Positions 33,452-41,641 of a stretch of DNA of 64,000 nucleotides are shown piece by piece (positions within the stretch are counted from its first letter, which is position 1; each line of letters opens with the position of its first letter). This DNA comes from JAWKHR01 sp041394725 (lineage in GTDB: Bacteria; Acidobacteriota; Vicinamibacteria; Vicinamibacterales; SCN-69-37). The position numbers and the translations under genes were made by a program. Location of the stretch: contig JAWKHR010000036.1 in assembly GCA_041394725.1 (NCBI GenBank), positions 1-64,000 on the forward strand, given 5' to 3'. The notes beneath the pieces were generated by a model. It was not told the DNA's origin and searched no databases. It saw only the letters and a list, made by a program, of their open reading frames with translations.

Positions 33452-35197
33452 TCAGGCGGCGGGCAGTCGGATGCCCACGATCGCGCCGCCGCCCTCGCGG
33501 TTCTCGGCCCAGGCGCGGCCGCCGTGCAGCTCGACGAGGTGGCGGACGATGGACAGGCCCAGGCCGGTGCCGCCCGGATCGCGCGATCGCGATCGATCCA
33601 CCCGGTAGAACCGCTCGAAGATCCGCGGAAGCTCCGCGTCGGGGATCCCCGAGCCCCGGTCGGCCACCGAGATCTCGATGACGCCGTCGCGCCGCGACGC
33701 GCGGACCTCGATGAGGCCGCCCTCGGGGCTGTAGTGGCTCGCGTTCTCGACCAGGTTGCGCAGGATGTCGTGCAGCTTCGCCGGGTCGGCGTCCACGGTC
33801 CCGGCGTCCGGGTCGATTCGCAGCTCCACGCGCTGGCGGCGGGCCTGGATCGCCGCCTCCATGTCGTGCTCGACGCCGCGCGCGATCGAGGCGATCGTGC
33901 ACGTCGTCCGCTCGAGCGCCTCCTGCCCGGCGTCGAGGCGCGCCAGCCGCAGCAGGTCGCGCACCAGCCGCTCCATGCGCATCGCGTGGCGGTTGATGAT
34001 CTCGAGGAACTGCGTCGCCTGATCGTCCGCGGGCGGGCCGTCGAGCAGCGCCTCGACGTAGCCGCGGATCGCGGTGAGCGGGGTGCGCAGCTCGTGCGAG
34101 ACGTTGGCGACGAAGTCGCGCCGCATCTGGTCGGCGCGGCGCGCCTCGGTCACGTCGTGCAGCACGAGCACCGCGCCGCCGCCGCGCTCGGCCGGCACCG
34201 GGACGACGTTCGAGACGAACGTGCGGCGGCCGCCGCCGTCGAGCTGGACCTCGACCGGCGCCGGCGTCTCCCCGCGCAGCGCCCCGGCGACCTGGCCGGT
34301 GATCGCCGGATCGCGCACGACCTCGACGTACTGGCGGTCCTCGACCGGGTCGGGCAGCCGCAGCATCTGCCGCACGGCCGGGTTGGTCAGGACCAGGCGG
34401 CCGGCGGCGTTGACGAGGACCACGCCCTCGACCATCCCGCCCAGGATCGCGTGCGTGTGCGCGCGATCGCGCGCCATCTCGGCGAGCCGCACGCCCAGCT
34501 GCCGCGCGGTCTGGTCGAGCGTGTTGGCGACCTGTCCGACCTCGTCGCGGCCGTAGTCGCGCGCGGGCAGCGAGAAGTCGCCGTGCCGGTACCGATCGGC
34601 GGCCGAGACGATGGCCTGGAGCCGGCGGCTGAACGCGAACGACGTGAGCCACGTCAGCAGGAGCGCGACGCCGAGGCCGGCGGCGAGTCCCACGAGCGAG
34701 AGCCGGACGATCGCCGCGAGCCGGCTCGCCACGATGGCGAGCGGGAGCGCGACGCGCACGTAGGCCACCGGGCCGCCGTTCCGGACCGGCACCGCGGCGT
34801 ACATCGTGTCCACGCCGGTCGTGTGGCTCAGCCGGCTCGCGACGCCCTCGCCGCGTTCGCGCGCGTCGAGAATCTCGGACCGGGTCGCGTGGTTCTCGAG
34901 CGACGGCAGGTCGGCCGCGGCGACCTCGGAATCCCCGAGCACCCGCCCGTCGGCCGCGACGAACGTGACGCGCCCCCCCACGATCCGCCCGAGTGCGTCG
35001 GCTTCGGCGTCGAGGTCCGCCGCCGGCGGCCGGTTCGCCAGCAGCTCCGCCGACAGGTGCGCGTCGCGGAGCAGCCCGGCCCGGATGTCCTCCTGCATGG
35101 TGCGGCGCGCCGCCGTCGAGACGAGCGACACCGCGACGCCGAGCGCCGCCGCCGTGCCGATCAGCGCGCCGATGAGCGTCCGCGTGCGGTAGGTCAC
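33452..35197 (-). CDS. phoR: PhoR-type sensor histidine kinase
   Basis: 581 residues from GTG 35197, which overlaps the response regulator stop by four bases. Two transmembrane helices (about 5-27 and 160-185) flank a periplasmic sensor domain; HAMP (about 190-240), PAS (about 250-345), HisKA with DFVANVSHELRTPL (phospho-His368) and HATPase with NLVENASHY (N box), DRGSGIP (G1) and GGTGLGLSIV (G2). The layout is that of PhoR. Unlike E. coli PhoR it has a large periplasmic domain, as in Gram-positive PhoR. Downstream of phoB and convergent with pit; it would phosphorylate PhoB when phosphate is low. Confidence 0.88.
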   Translation of the reverse strand: MTYRTRTLIGALIGTAAALGVAVSLVSTAARRTMQEDIRAGLLRDAHLSAELLANRPPAADLDAEADALGRIVGGRVTFVAADGRVLGDSEVAAADLPSLENHATRSEILDARERGEGVASRLSHTTGVDTMYAAVPVRNGGPVAYVRVALPLAIVASRLAAIVRLSLVGLAAGLGVALLLTWLTSFAFSRRLQAIVSAADRYRHGDFSLPARDYGRDEVGQVANTLDQTARQLGVRLAEMARDRAHTHAILGGMVEGVVLVNAAGRLVLTNPAVRQMLRLPDPVEDRQYVEVVRDPAITGQVAGALRGETPAPVEVQLDGGGRRTFVSNVVPVPAERGGGAVLVLHDVTEARRADQMRRDFVANVSHELRTPLTAIRGYVEALLDGPPADDQATQFLEIINRHAMRMERLVRDLLRLARLDAGQEALERTTCTIASIARGVEHDMEAAIQARRQRVELRIDPDAGTVDADPAKLHDILRNLVENASHYSPEGGLIEVRASRRDGVIEISVADRGSGIPDAELPRIFERFYRVDRSRSRDPGGTGLGLSIVRHLVELHGGRAWAENREGGGAIVGIRLPAA

Positions 35198-35886
35198 GAT
35201 GCCGGCGGGGGATCCTCGAGCCGGTACCCGAACTGCTTGACGGTGGTGATCGCCGTGTGGAGCAGCGGCAGCTTCTCGCGCAGGCGCCGCACGTGGACGT
35301 CCACCGTCCGCGTGCCGCCCGTGTACTGGTAGCCCCAGACGTCGGTGAGCAGCACGTCGCGCGACAGCACGCGCCCGCGGTGCTCGATGAGGTAGCGCAG
35401 CAGCAGGAATTCCTTGGCGGTCAGCTTCACGTCGCGGCCGTCCGTCTCGACCAGGTGGCGATCCACGTCCATGACCACCGTGCCGTAGCGCAGCTGCGTC
35501 GGCGGCGCCGCCGGGCGGTCCACGCGGCGCAGGAGCGCCATGGCGCGCGCGACCAGTTCCTTCGGGCTGAAGGGCTTCGTGACGTAGTCGTCGGCGCCCA
35601 TCTCGAACCCGCGCAGGCGATCGGACTCCTCGCCGCGCGCGGTCAGCATGATGATCGGCAGCGCCGCGGTCGCCGGATCCTGCCGCAGGGCCTGGCAGAC
35701 GAGCAGGCCGTCCATGCCGGGCAGCATGAGGTCGAGGATCACCAGGTCCGGCCGTCGCGTCCGCACCGCGGCCATCACCTCCGACCCCGACGTCAGCGCG
35801 TCGACGGCATGGCCCGCCCGTTCGAAGACGTGCCGGATCAGATCCGCGATGTCCTGATGGTCCTCGACGACGAGCACGCGCGCCAC
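35194..35886 (-). CDS. phoB: PhoB-type response regulator
   Basis: 230 residues. Receiver domain with E8-D9, phosphoacceptor D52 (LVILDLMLP), T in MLTARG and K in DYVTKPFSP; winged-helix domain with LTAKEFLLLRYLIEH, VWGYQYTGGTRTVDVHVRRLREKL and QFGYRL. It is coupled to phoR by GTGA overlap. The probable target sites are the 11-base-pitch repeats in this island. A TATAAG hexamer at about 35894-35899 (minus strand) is a likely -10 just upstream of the ATG. Gene order and motifs make this the cognate PhoR partner; a second similar regulator lies at 26061. Confidence 0.9.
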   Translation of the reverse strand: MARVLVVEDHQDIADLIRHVFERAGHAVDALTSGSEVMAAVRTRRPDLVILDLMLPGMDGLLVCQALRQDPATAALPIIMLTARGEESDRLRGFEMGADDYVTKPFSPKELVARAMALLRRVDRPAAPPTQLRYGTVVMDVDRHLVETDGRDVKLTAKEFLLLRYLIEHRGRVLSRDVLLTDVWGYQYTGGTRTVDVHVRRLREKLPLLHTAITTVKQFGYRLEDPPPAS

Positions 35887-35952
35887 GGCAGCATCTTATA
35901 TGGAGACGCCGCGCCCGCGGCGACACCCGCGACCGTCTGGTAAGCTGACCGC

Positions 35953-36984
35953 ATGCCTGCCCGGCGATGGCTCGTGACGACGATGGCCGCGGCCGCGCTC
36001 GGCGCCGCCGTGACCGCGGCGCCCCCCGTCCAGGTGGACGTGACGCGCCTCGGGCCGCAGGTGGGCGACCGGGTCGCCGACTTCCAGCTGGTGGACGCGG
36101 CCGGGCGTCCGCAGTCGATTCGATCGGCCGCCGGCCCGAAGGGCACGATGCTCGTGTTCTTCCGGTCGGCCGACTGGTGACCGTACTGCCGCACGCAGCT
36201 GGTCGAGCTGCAACGCAATCTTCCGGTGATCCGGCGCGAGGGCTACGGGCTCCTCGCGCTGAGCTACGACAGTCCGGAGACGCTCCGCGCCTTCGCCGCG
36301 CGGCACGGGATCACGTTCCCGCTCGTGCCGGACCCGGGGTCGAAGACGATCGACGCCTGGGGCCTCCGCAACGAGGCCGCGCGCGGCCGCGAGGCGGGCA
36401 TCCCGCATCCGGGCACGTTCATCATCGACCGCGACCTCCGCGTGGTCGAGCGCGCCTTCGAGCAGTCGTACCAGAACCGCGCGACCGCGGCCGGGCTGCT
36501 CGCGCGGCTCGGCGCGACGGTCGCGCCGAAGTCACCGACCGACGTCGCCGGCGGCCAGCTCTCGGTGAAGCTCGGCGTCAGCGACGCCACCGCCGCGCCC
36601 GGCGAGAAGTTCTCGCTCCTGCTCGACGTGACCCCGAAGCCGAAGATGCACGTCTACGCGCCGGGGCAGCCGGGCTACATCCCGATCGCGCTCACGCTCG
36701 ACCCGACCGGCGAGTTCACCGCCGGCGAGACGCGGTATCCGACACCCGGGACGTATTTCTTCGCGCCGCTGAACGAGACCGTCAAGGTCTACGGCGAGCC
36801 GTTCCGGCTGACGCGCGACGTCACGCTGGCGCTGACGCCGGAATTCCGGCGCCGGGCGGCCGCGCGCGAGACGCTCGTCATCACCGGGTCGCTCGAGTAC
36901 CAGGCGTGCGACGACGCGGTCTGCTACCGGTCGGAGACCCTGCCGGTGGCCTGGTCGGTCGCCCTCACGCCGTTCATCCGCTGA
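35953..36984 (+). CDS. Probable selenoprotein: redoxin (UxxC) fused to DsbD-N-like domain
   Basis: One reading frame of 343 residues is interrupted only by TGA at 36178-36180 (position 76). Upstream: signal peptide (about 1-23) and the AhpC/TSA-redoxin start VGDRVADFQL...MLVFFRSADW. Downstream, in the same frame: PYCRTQLVELQ, LLALSYDSPETLRAF, LRNEAA, IPHPGTFIIDRD. Cysteine relatives read SADWCPYC, so TGA replaces the first Cys of the CxxC pair (U76, C79). A hairpin right after TGA fits a bacterial SECIS. Residues 190-343 (MHVYAPGQPGYIPI, GSLEYQACDDAVCYR) resemble the DsbD N-terminal / PF11412 domain, with its own Cys pair, suggesting electron relay in the periplasm. A TGC-to-TGA sequencing error is the alternative. 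Confidence 0.75.
36178..36211 (+). promoter_or_regulatory. UGA plus SECIS-like hairpin
   Basis: GCAGCT (36195-36200) and AGCTGC (36206-36211) form a perfect 6-bp stem with the loop GGTCG. The loop starts 21 bases after the UGA; in the E. coli fdhF SECIS a GGUCU loop starts 19 bases after. Loop sequence (GGU) and distance therefore match what SelB requires. The stem also encodes QLVEL, a conserved protein segment, so part of the match could be coincidental. Confidence 0.65.
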
Positions 36985-37011
36985 CGTCGGTCCGGGCTTA
37001 CAATCACTCGG

Positions 37012-37698
37012 ATGACCTTCGTCACGCTGGCCGCCTCGGCGGTGCTGCTCGGGTTCCTGCACGGTCTGGGGGCCGATCACCTGATGGCGATCGCGGCCCT
37101 GTCGATCGACGGCCGGGGTGACGACCGGCGGCATTCCCGGGTCCTGCGCACCGCCGTCGGGTTTGCCGCCGGGCACGCGATCCTGCTCGGGCTGGGCGCC
37201 ACGGCGGCGCTGCTCTTCGGGTGGGTGCTGCCCGCGGCGGCCGAGTCGGGGGCCGAGGCGCTCGGCGGCGTGCTGCTCATCGGCCTGGGCGGCGCGGGGC
37301 TGTGGACCGTGCTGTCGGGGCGGACGTACGGCCACATCCATCCGGTGGACGAGACCGACCGCTGGCACCTCCACCTGACCGCGACGGGCGGGCACCCGAC
37401 GGGCCAGCACGCGGCGGCGTCGAACCTGCCGACCCTCATGGGCGCGGTGTTCGCGGTGAGCAGCCTGCGCGCGCTGATGCTGCTGGCGCCGTTCGGCGGC
37501 GACGTGCGGTCGTTCAGCCTGCCCGTGGTCCTGCTGCTCGTCGTGCTCTTCGGCGTCGGGATCCTGCTCTCGATGTCGCTCTTCGGCGTCGTCCTCGCGC
37601 GCGTCCTCTCGCTGAAGGTCGTCGAACACCTCGGCCGCGCCGCCGCCGTCCTGGTCGCGCTGGCGTCGATCGTGCTCGGAGCGTACTGGGTGCTGTAA
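37012..37698 (+). CDS. NiCoT/UreH-like metal transporter family protein
   Basis: 228 residues with about six membrane helices. The first helix contains HGLGADHLMAIAAL, i.e. the H-X4-D-H signature of nickel/cobalt transporters, and a second His-bearing helix GFAAGHAILLGLG follows. A cytoplasmic or periplasmic loop is His-rich (YGHIHPVDETDRWHLHL, GGHPTGQH), consistent with metal capture. It is 27 bp downstream of the selenoprotein gene and may be cotranscribed. The natural cargo could be Ni2+, Co2+ or another ion. Some relatives are annotated as urease accessory protein UreH or sulfite exporter; the HX4DH motif favours metal transport. Confidence 0.65.
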   Translation: MTFVTLAASAVLLGFLHGLGADHLMAIAALSIDGRGDDRRHSRVLRTAVGFAAGHAILLGLGATAALLFGWVLPAAAESGAEALGGVLLIGLGGAGLWTVLSGRTYGHIHPVDETDRWHLHLTATGGHPTGQHAAASNLPTLMGAVFAVSSLRALMLLAPFGGDVRSFSLPVVLLLVVLFGVGILLSMSLFGVVLARVLSLKVVEHLGRAAAVLVALASIVLGAYWVL

Positions 37699-37709
37699 GG
37701 CGCTCGAGT

Positions 37710-37870
37710 AACTTTGAAGTTCGAAGTTCGAACTTCGAACCACGGTGGTCGCCTTTCGGCGACGACTCATTTGGCTCGAGATCGACAGACTCACGGCCGC
37801 CAAGAAAAGGGAAGGTCGCCGGCGAAGCCGGCCCCCACGGTTCGAAGTTCGAACTTCGAACTTCAAAGTT
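37710..37870. repeat. 161-bp MITE-like element with perfect 32-bp terminal inverted repeats
   Basis: The left end (37710-37741) and right end (37839-37870) are perfect 32-bp inverted copies containing GTTCGAAGTTCGAAC; the inner 22 bases of each arm are themselves palindromic. The arms are AT-rich compared with the surroundings. The 97-bp interior holds a small GTCGCC/GGCGAC hairpin and no ORF of note. It lies between convergent genes and fills most of the 193-bp gap. No transposase or target-site duplication is obvious. Confidence 0.8.
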
Positions 37871-37891
37871 TCGCAGACGCCCTCTGTCTCC

Positions 37892-39169
37892 CTATATCTC
37901 CCTCAGGCTGCTGCCGCGGCCGGTGAGGAAGAACGTCGCGGTCAGCAGGGTGAGGAGCAGGCCGTTGACGACCATCACCTTCGGCGCCGAGTAGACGTCG
38001 GCCAGGGCGCCGGCGGTGAGGGCGCCGAGCGGGCCCCCGCCGCGCAGCGCGACCATGTAGATGCTCACCACGCGGCCCCGCAGTTCCTCCGGCACGGCGA
38101 GCTGGACGATCGAGAAGCTGATCGAGAACAGCGCCATGAACAGGATGCCGCAGCAGAACACGAGGCCGTAGCTGATCCAGGGCGTGCGCGAGAAGGCGAA
38201 GCCGGCAATCGCCAGGCCCATCAGCCCCTGGATGCCCAGCAGCGTTCGGCCCATGTGGCGGAAGCGGCCGAGCGCGCCGATGATGAGCGCGCCGGCGATC
38301 GCGCCGCTGCCCTGGAAGGCCATCAGCAGCGACAGCCGCGCTTCCGGCGTCCCGCCGGCGCTGGCGAGCACCGTGCGGGCGAACGTCGGCAGCAGCGTGA
38401 GCAGCGGCATCGCCAGGAAGGTGCTCACGATGACGAGCGCCGTCAGCGTCAGCAGCAGCCGCTGGTGGCGGACGTAGGTCAGGCCGCCGCGCAGCTCCGT
38501 CCACAGGTCCTGCCGGCCCGACGCCGGGGCCGTCGCGAGCGGCTTGATCAGCATCAGCGCGACCACGACGAAGAAGAACGACAGGCCGTTGAGCAGGAAG
38601 CACCACGCCATCCCCAGCACGACGAGGATGGCCGTGCCGCCCATCGGCCCGAGCACGCGCGAGAGGTTGAACTGCGTCGAGTTGAGCGCGATCGCGTTCG
38701 GCAGGTCGCGTCGCGGCACGAGCGAGGGCAGCATCGACTGGTAGGCCGGCCCGCCGAAGGCCTGCGCGCAGCCCGTGAGGAACGACAGCGTCAGCACGTG
38801 CCAGATCTCGATTCGTCCGGTGAAGACCAGCGCCGAGAGCGAGAACGCGGTGAAGGCCTGGACGTACTGCGACCAGGTGAGCAGGCGGCGCCGGTCGTGC
38901 CGGTCGGCGATGACGCCGCCGATCAGCATGAACAGCAGGATCGGCAGCTGCGAGAGGAAATCGTCGAGGCCCAGGTAGAAGTTCGAGTTGGTCAGGTCGA
39001 GCACCAGCCAGCTCTGGGCGAACTTCTGCATCCAGGTGCCGATGGTCGAGCCGAGCGCGGCGAACCAGACGAGCCGGAAATCGCGGTGGGTGAGGGCGCC
39101 CGCCACGCGATGGCGCCAGCTCCGGAGCGGATCTTCGGGCGGAGGACTGGCAGGCACGGGGCTGGACAC
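37892..39169 (-). CDS. Major facilitator superfamily exporter (EntS-like, MFS_3)
   Basis: 425 residues with 12 predicted helices. The N-terminal HRDFRLVWFAALGSTIGTWMQ and GGVIADRHDRRRLL (motif A-like loop between helices 2 and 3) and the central loop around residue 200 are typical of the MFS_3 / enterobactin exporter-like clade. VPEELRGRVVSIYMVALRG matches the second-half motif A. Substrates in this clade range from siderophores to drugs; no biosynthetic genes nearby define the cargo. It is monocistronic: convergent with the NiCoT-like gene across the 161-bp repeat and divergent from imuA. Confidence 0.85.
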   Translation of the reverse strand: MSSPVPASPPPEDPLRSWRHRVAGALTHRDFRLVWFAALGSTIGTWMQKFAQSWLVLDLTNSNFYLGLDDFLSQLPILLFMLIGGVIADRHDRRRLLTWSQYVQAFTAFSLSALVFTGRIEIWHVLTLSFLTGCAQAFGGPAYQSMLPSLVPRRDLPNAIALNSTQFNLSRVLGPMGGTAILVVLGMAWCFLLNGLSFFFVVVALMLIKPLATAPASGRQDLWTELRGGLTYVRHQRLLLTLTALVIVSTFLAMPLLTLLPTFARTVLASAGGTPEARLSLLMAFQGSGAIAGALIIGALGRFRHMGRTLLGIQGLMGLAIAGFAFSRTPWISYGLVFCCGILFMALFSISFSIVQLAVPEELRGRVVSIYMVALRGGGPLGALTAGALADVYSAPKVMVVNGLLLTLLTATFFLTGRGSSLREI

Positions 39170-39221
39170 GGACTCGGCATCTTATCAAGTCATTCGGGCG
39201 CGCCGGGCCGGCGACAGATTA

Positions 39222-39287
39222 CGAGTTTCGCCTCTTGATCGCCTCAGAGGCCTGGCGTATGCTGTGGCGAACACAAGGCGAAACTCG
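39222..39287 (+). promoter_or_regulatory. Inverted repeat / LexA-like site upstream of imuA
   Basis: CGAGTTTCGCCT (39222-39233) and AGGCGAAACTCG (39276-39287) are perfect inverted repeats; the right arm ends two bases before the imuA ATG. Inside it, GAAC-N7-GAAA (39269-39283) is one base from the GAAC-N7-GAAC LexA box known in Alphaproteobacteria. SOS control is common for imuA-imuB-dnaE2 cassettes, so this may be the operator. The LexA motif of this phylum is not known to me. Confidence 0.35.
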
Positions 39288-39289
39288 GC

Positions 39290-40027
39290 ATGGGATCCGC
39301 GGCACTGGCACATCTCGAAGGCCTGCTCCAGGCCCGAAAACTGGACTCCACCCTGCTGCGGGCGTGGCTGGCGGAGACCGGCGCGCCGGTCGCCGCGACG
39401 GGCCTGTCCGCCCTCGACGAGGCGCTCGGCGGTGGCTGGCGGCGCGGCGAGCTGTCCGAGCTCATCGGGCTCCGGTCGAGCGGTCGCACGAGCACGATCG
39501 TGCAGACGCTGGCGGCCGCGACGACCCGCGGGGAAGTCGTCGGCCTCGTCGATGCGCTCGACCGGTTCGATCCGGTGTCCGCCGAGGCGGCCGGCCTGGA
39601 CCTGTCGCGCGTCCTCTGGGTGCGCGGGGCGTCCTGCACGGCGGAGCGGGCGCGGCCGGGCGTGCTCGAGCGCGCCGTCCACCAGGCCGTCCGCGCGCTG
39701 GACCTGCTGATCCGCGCGGGCGGCTTCGGCGTCGTCGTCCTCGACGTCGCGGACGTGCCGGCGCTGTTCCTGCGCGCGCTGCCCTCGACCACCTGGCTGC
39801 GCCTGGCGCGTGCCAATGAGGGCAGCCGCACGGCGTGCGTGCTGGTCGGCGCGTCGCCGATCAGCCGCAGCGCGCGCGGCGCGACCGTCCAGCTCGAGGG
39901 CGCGGCGCGATGGGTCGGCGACAGCCCCCAGAGCCGGCGGCTGGGGGGGCTGCAGATTCGCGCGTCGATCGGCCAGGCGCGCCGGTCCCATCACGCGTCG
40001 CCGCACTGGGTGCTCCGCGCGAGCTAG
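39290..40027 (+). CDS. imuA: ImuA-like RecA-fold mutasome accessory protein
   Basis: 245 residues with the RecA/SulA-like ATPase fold of ImuA. It begins with the segment GLSALDEALGGGWRRGELSELIG; the P-loop position reads GLRSSGRTS, with Arg where RecA has Lys, and the Walker B-like strand is GGFGVVVLDVADVP. It is the first gene of the mutagenesis cassette imuA-imuB-dnaE2, with a two-base gap to imuB. ImuA supports translesion synthesis by ImuB and DnaE2 after DNA damage. ATP binding is uncertain because of the changed Lys. Confidence 0.82.
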   Translation: MGSAALAHLEGLLQARKLDSTLLRAWLAETGAPVAATGLSALDEALGGGWRRGELSELIGLRSSGRTSTIVQTLAAATTRGEVVGLVDALDRFDPVSAEAAGLDLSRVLWVRGASCTAERARPGVLERAVHQAVRALDLLIRAGGFGVVVLDVADVPALFLRALPSTTWLRLARANEGSRTACVLVGASPISRSARGATVQLEGAARWVGDSPQSRRLGGLQIRASIGQARRSHHASPHWVLRAS

Positions 40028-40029
40028 CC

Positions 40030-41615
40030 ATGCCGGTGCTCTTCGGCTGTCTCGTCCGGGTGCCCGGCGGCCCGGCTGCCCCGGGCACGCTCGAAACGGT
40101 CGCGCGCGCCTGTTCGCCGCGTGTCGAGCCGGCCGGCGACGACCGGGTCGTCTTCGATGCCTCGGGCCTGCGGCGGGTGCTTGGTCCGCCCGAGGACATC
40201 GCGCGCGAGGTGATCCGCCTGGCGGAGCAGCAGGGCCTGGCCGTGCGGCTGGCGTTGTCGGGGACGATGACGGCGTCGTGGCTGCTGGCGCACGCAGGCC
40301 CCGCCGTGACCCCGGCCGTGACCGTCGTCGCGCCCGGCGCCCAGGCGGCGCGACTGGCGCCGCTGCCGGTGACGGCGCTGCTGACGCTGCCGGAGTGCCT
40401 GGCGCCGGCCGATCGCCGGACGGCTGAGGCGCCGCCCGGCGGGGCGCGTGCGCGCGACGTCTCGCCGGCACACCGGGACATCGCGGTCGCCGGCAGGCCC
40501 GGCATTACCGCATGGCGCCAGGACCGGAGGCTGGGGCGCGCGCGCCGGCCGATGCGCCACGCGACGGGGCAGGCGCGCGCGCGGCGCTGGACCGGTCGAG
40601 CGCGCGCGCGGCGCTGGATGCACTGCGCATCGAGCGGGCCGTGCTCGAGCGGTTCGATCGCTGGGGCGTGCGCACGCTGGGCGACGTCGCGCGCCTGCCG
40701 CGCGCCGATGTCCGCGCGCGGCTCGGGCTGGCCGGGCTGCGCATTCACCAGGCGGCGTGTGGCGAGGACGCGACGGTCCTCGTGCCGGCGGACGCCCCGC
40801 GGGTGTTCCTCGAGCGCGCGGAGCTCGAGTGGCCGATCGAGGGGCTCGAGCCGCTGTCGTTCGTGCTGGCGCGGCTGTGCGACGGGCTGTCCACCGCGCT
40901 CGAGCGGGCCGACCGCGGCGCCATTGCCGTCACGACGACGCTCCGGCTGGTCACGCGGCAGGTGCACGTCCGGACGCTGCACCTGCCGGCGCCGATGCGC
41001 GACGCGCGCGTGCTGCGAACGCTCGTCGGCCTCGATCTCGAGTCGCATCCGCCCGCCGCGGGCATCGACGTGGTGGAGGTCGAAGCCGAGGTCGCGCCCG
41101 GCCGGATCACCCAGGGCTCGCTGCTCGAGCACAGCCTGCCGACGCCCGAGGATCTCGCGACGCTCGTGGCCCGGCTCGGCGCGTTGATGGGCGAATCCCG
41201 CGTCGGCGCGCCGGCGCTCGTGGACACGCACGACGAGCGCGCGTTCGCGATGGCGCCGTTCCGCGCGACCCCGCCGGAGGCCGGATCCCGGACGCCGGGC
41301 GCCTCGGTCTCCGTGATGCCGGAATCCCCGAGCCCCGGGGCGTCGTGCCTCCGCCGGTTCCGCCTGCCGCTCGCCACCCGCGTCGTCGTCGATCGTGGCA
41401 CGCCGGTGCGGGTCGTGCCGTCCTCGCGCGGCGTGCCTGGCGGCGCGGTGGTGGCGTGTGCCGGTCCCTGGCGATCGTCGGGGCACTGGTGGACGTTCGA
41501 TCGATCCGCGTGGGATCGCGACGAGTGGGACGTCGAGGTGTCCGAGGGCGCGGTGATCCGGCTGTCGCGTCACCGCGCGACGGGGCAGTGGGCGATTGAA
41601 GGCATCCTGGATTGA
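40030..41615 (+). CDS. imuB: ImuB-like inactive Y-family polymerase, one frameshift as read
   Basis: The N-terminal part (MPVLFGCLVRVPGG...) has the palm/finger pattern VVFDASGLRRVLG and RLALSGTMTASWLLA in one frame. The rest, from about 40512, is in another: WGVRTLGDVARLPRADVRARLG (helix-hairpin-helix), LERAELEWPIEGLEPLSFVL, HLPAPMRDARVLRTLVGLDLESHPPAAGID and VRVVPSSRGVPGG. The junction (about 40400-40620) is low-complexity GC with a direct duplication of GCGCGCGCGGCGCTGGA, and it is where an indel is most likely. The N-terminus is also shorter than usual. ImuB scaffolds DnaE2 and the clamp in the mutasome. Sequencing error or a true break are both possible. Confidence 0.75.
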
Positions 41616-41641
41616 GCCCGCCGTTTTTCTCCGACCCCGAC

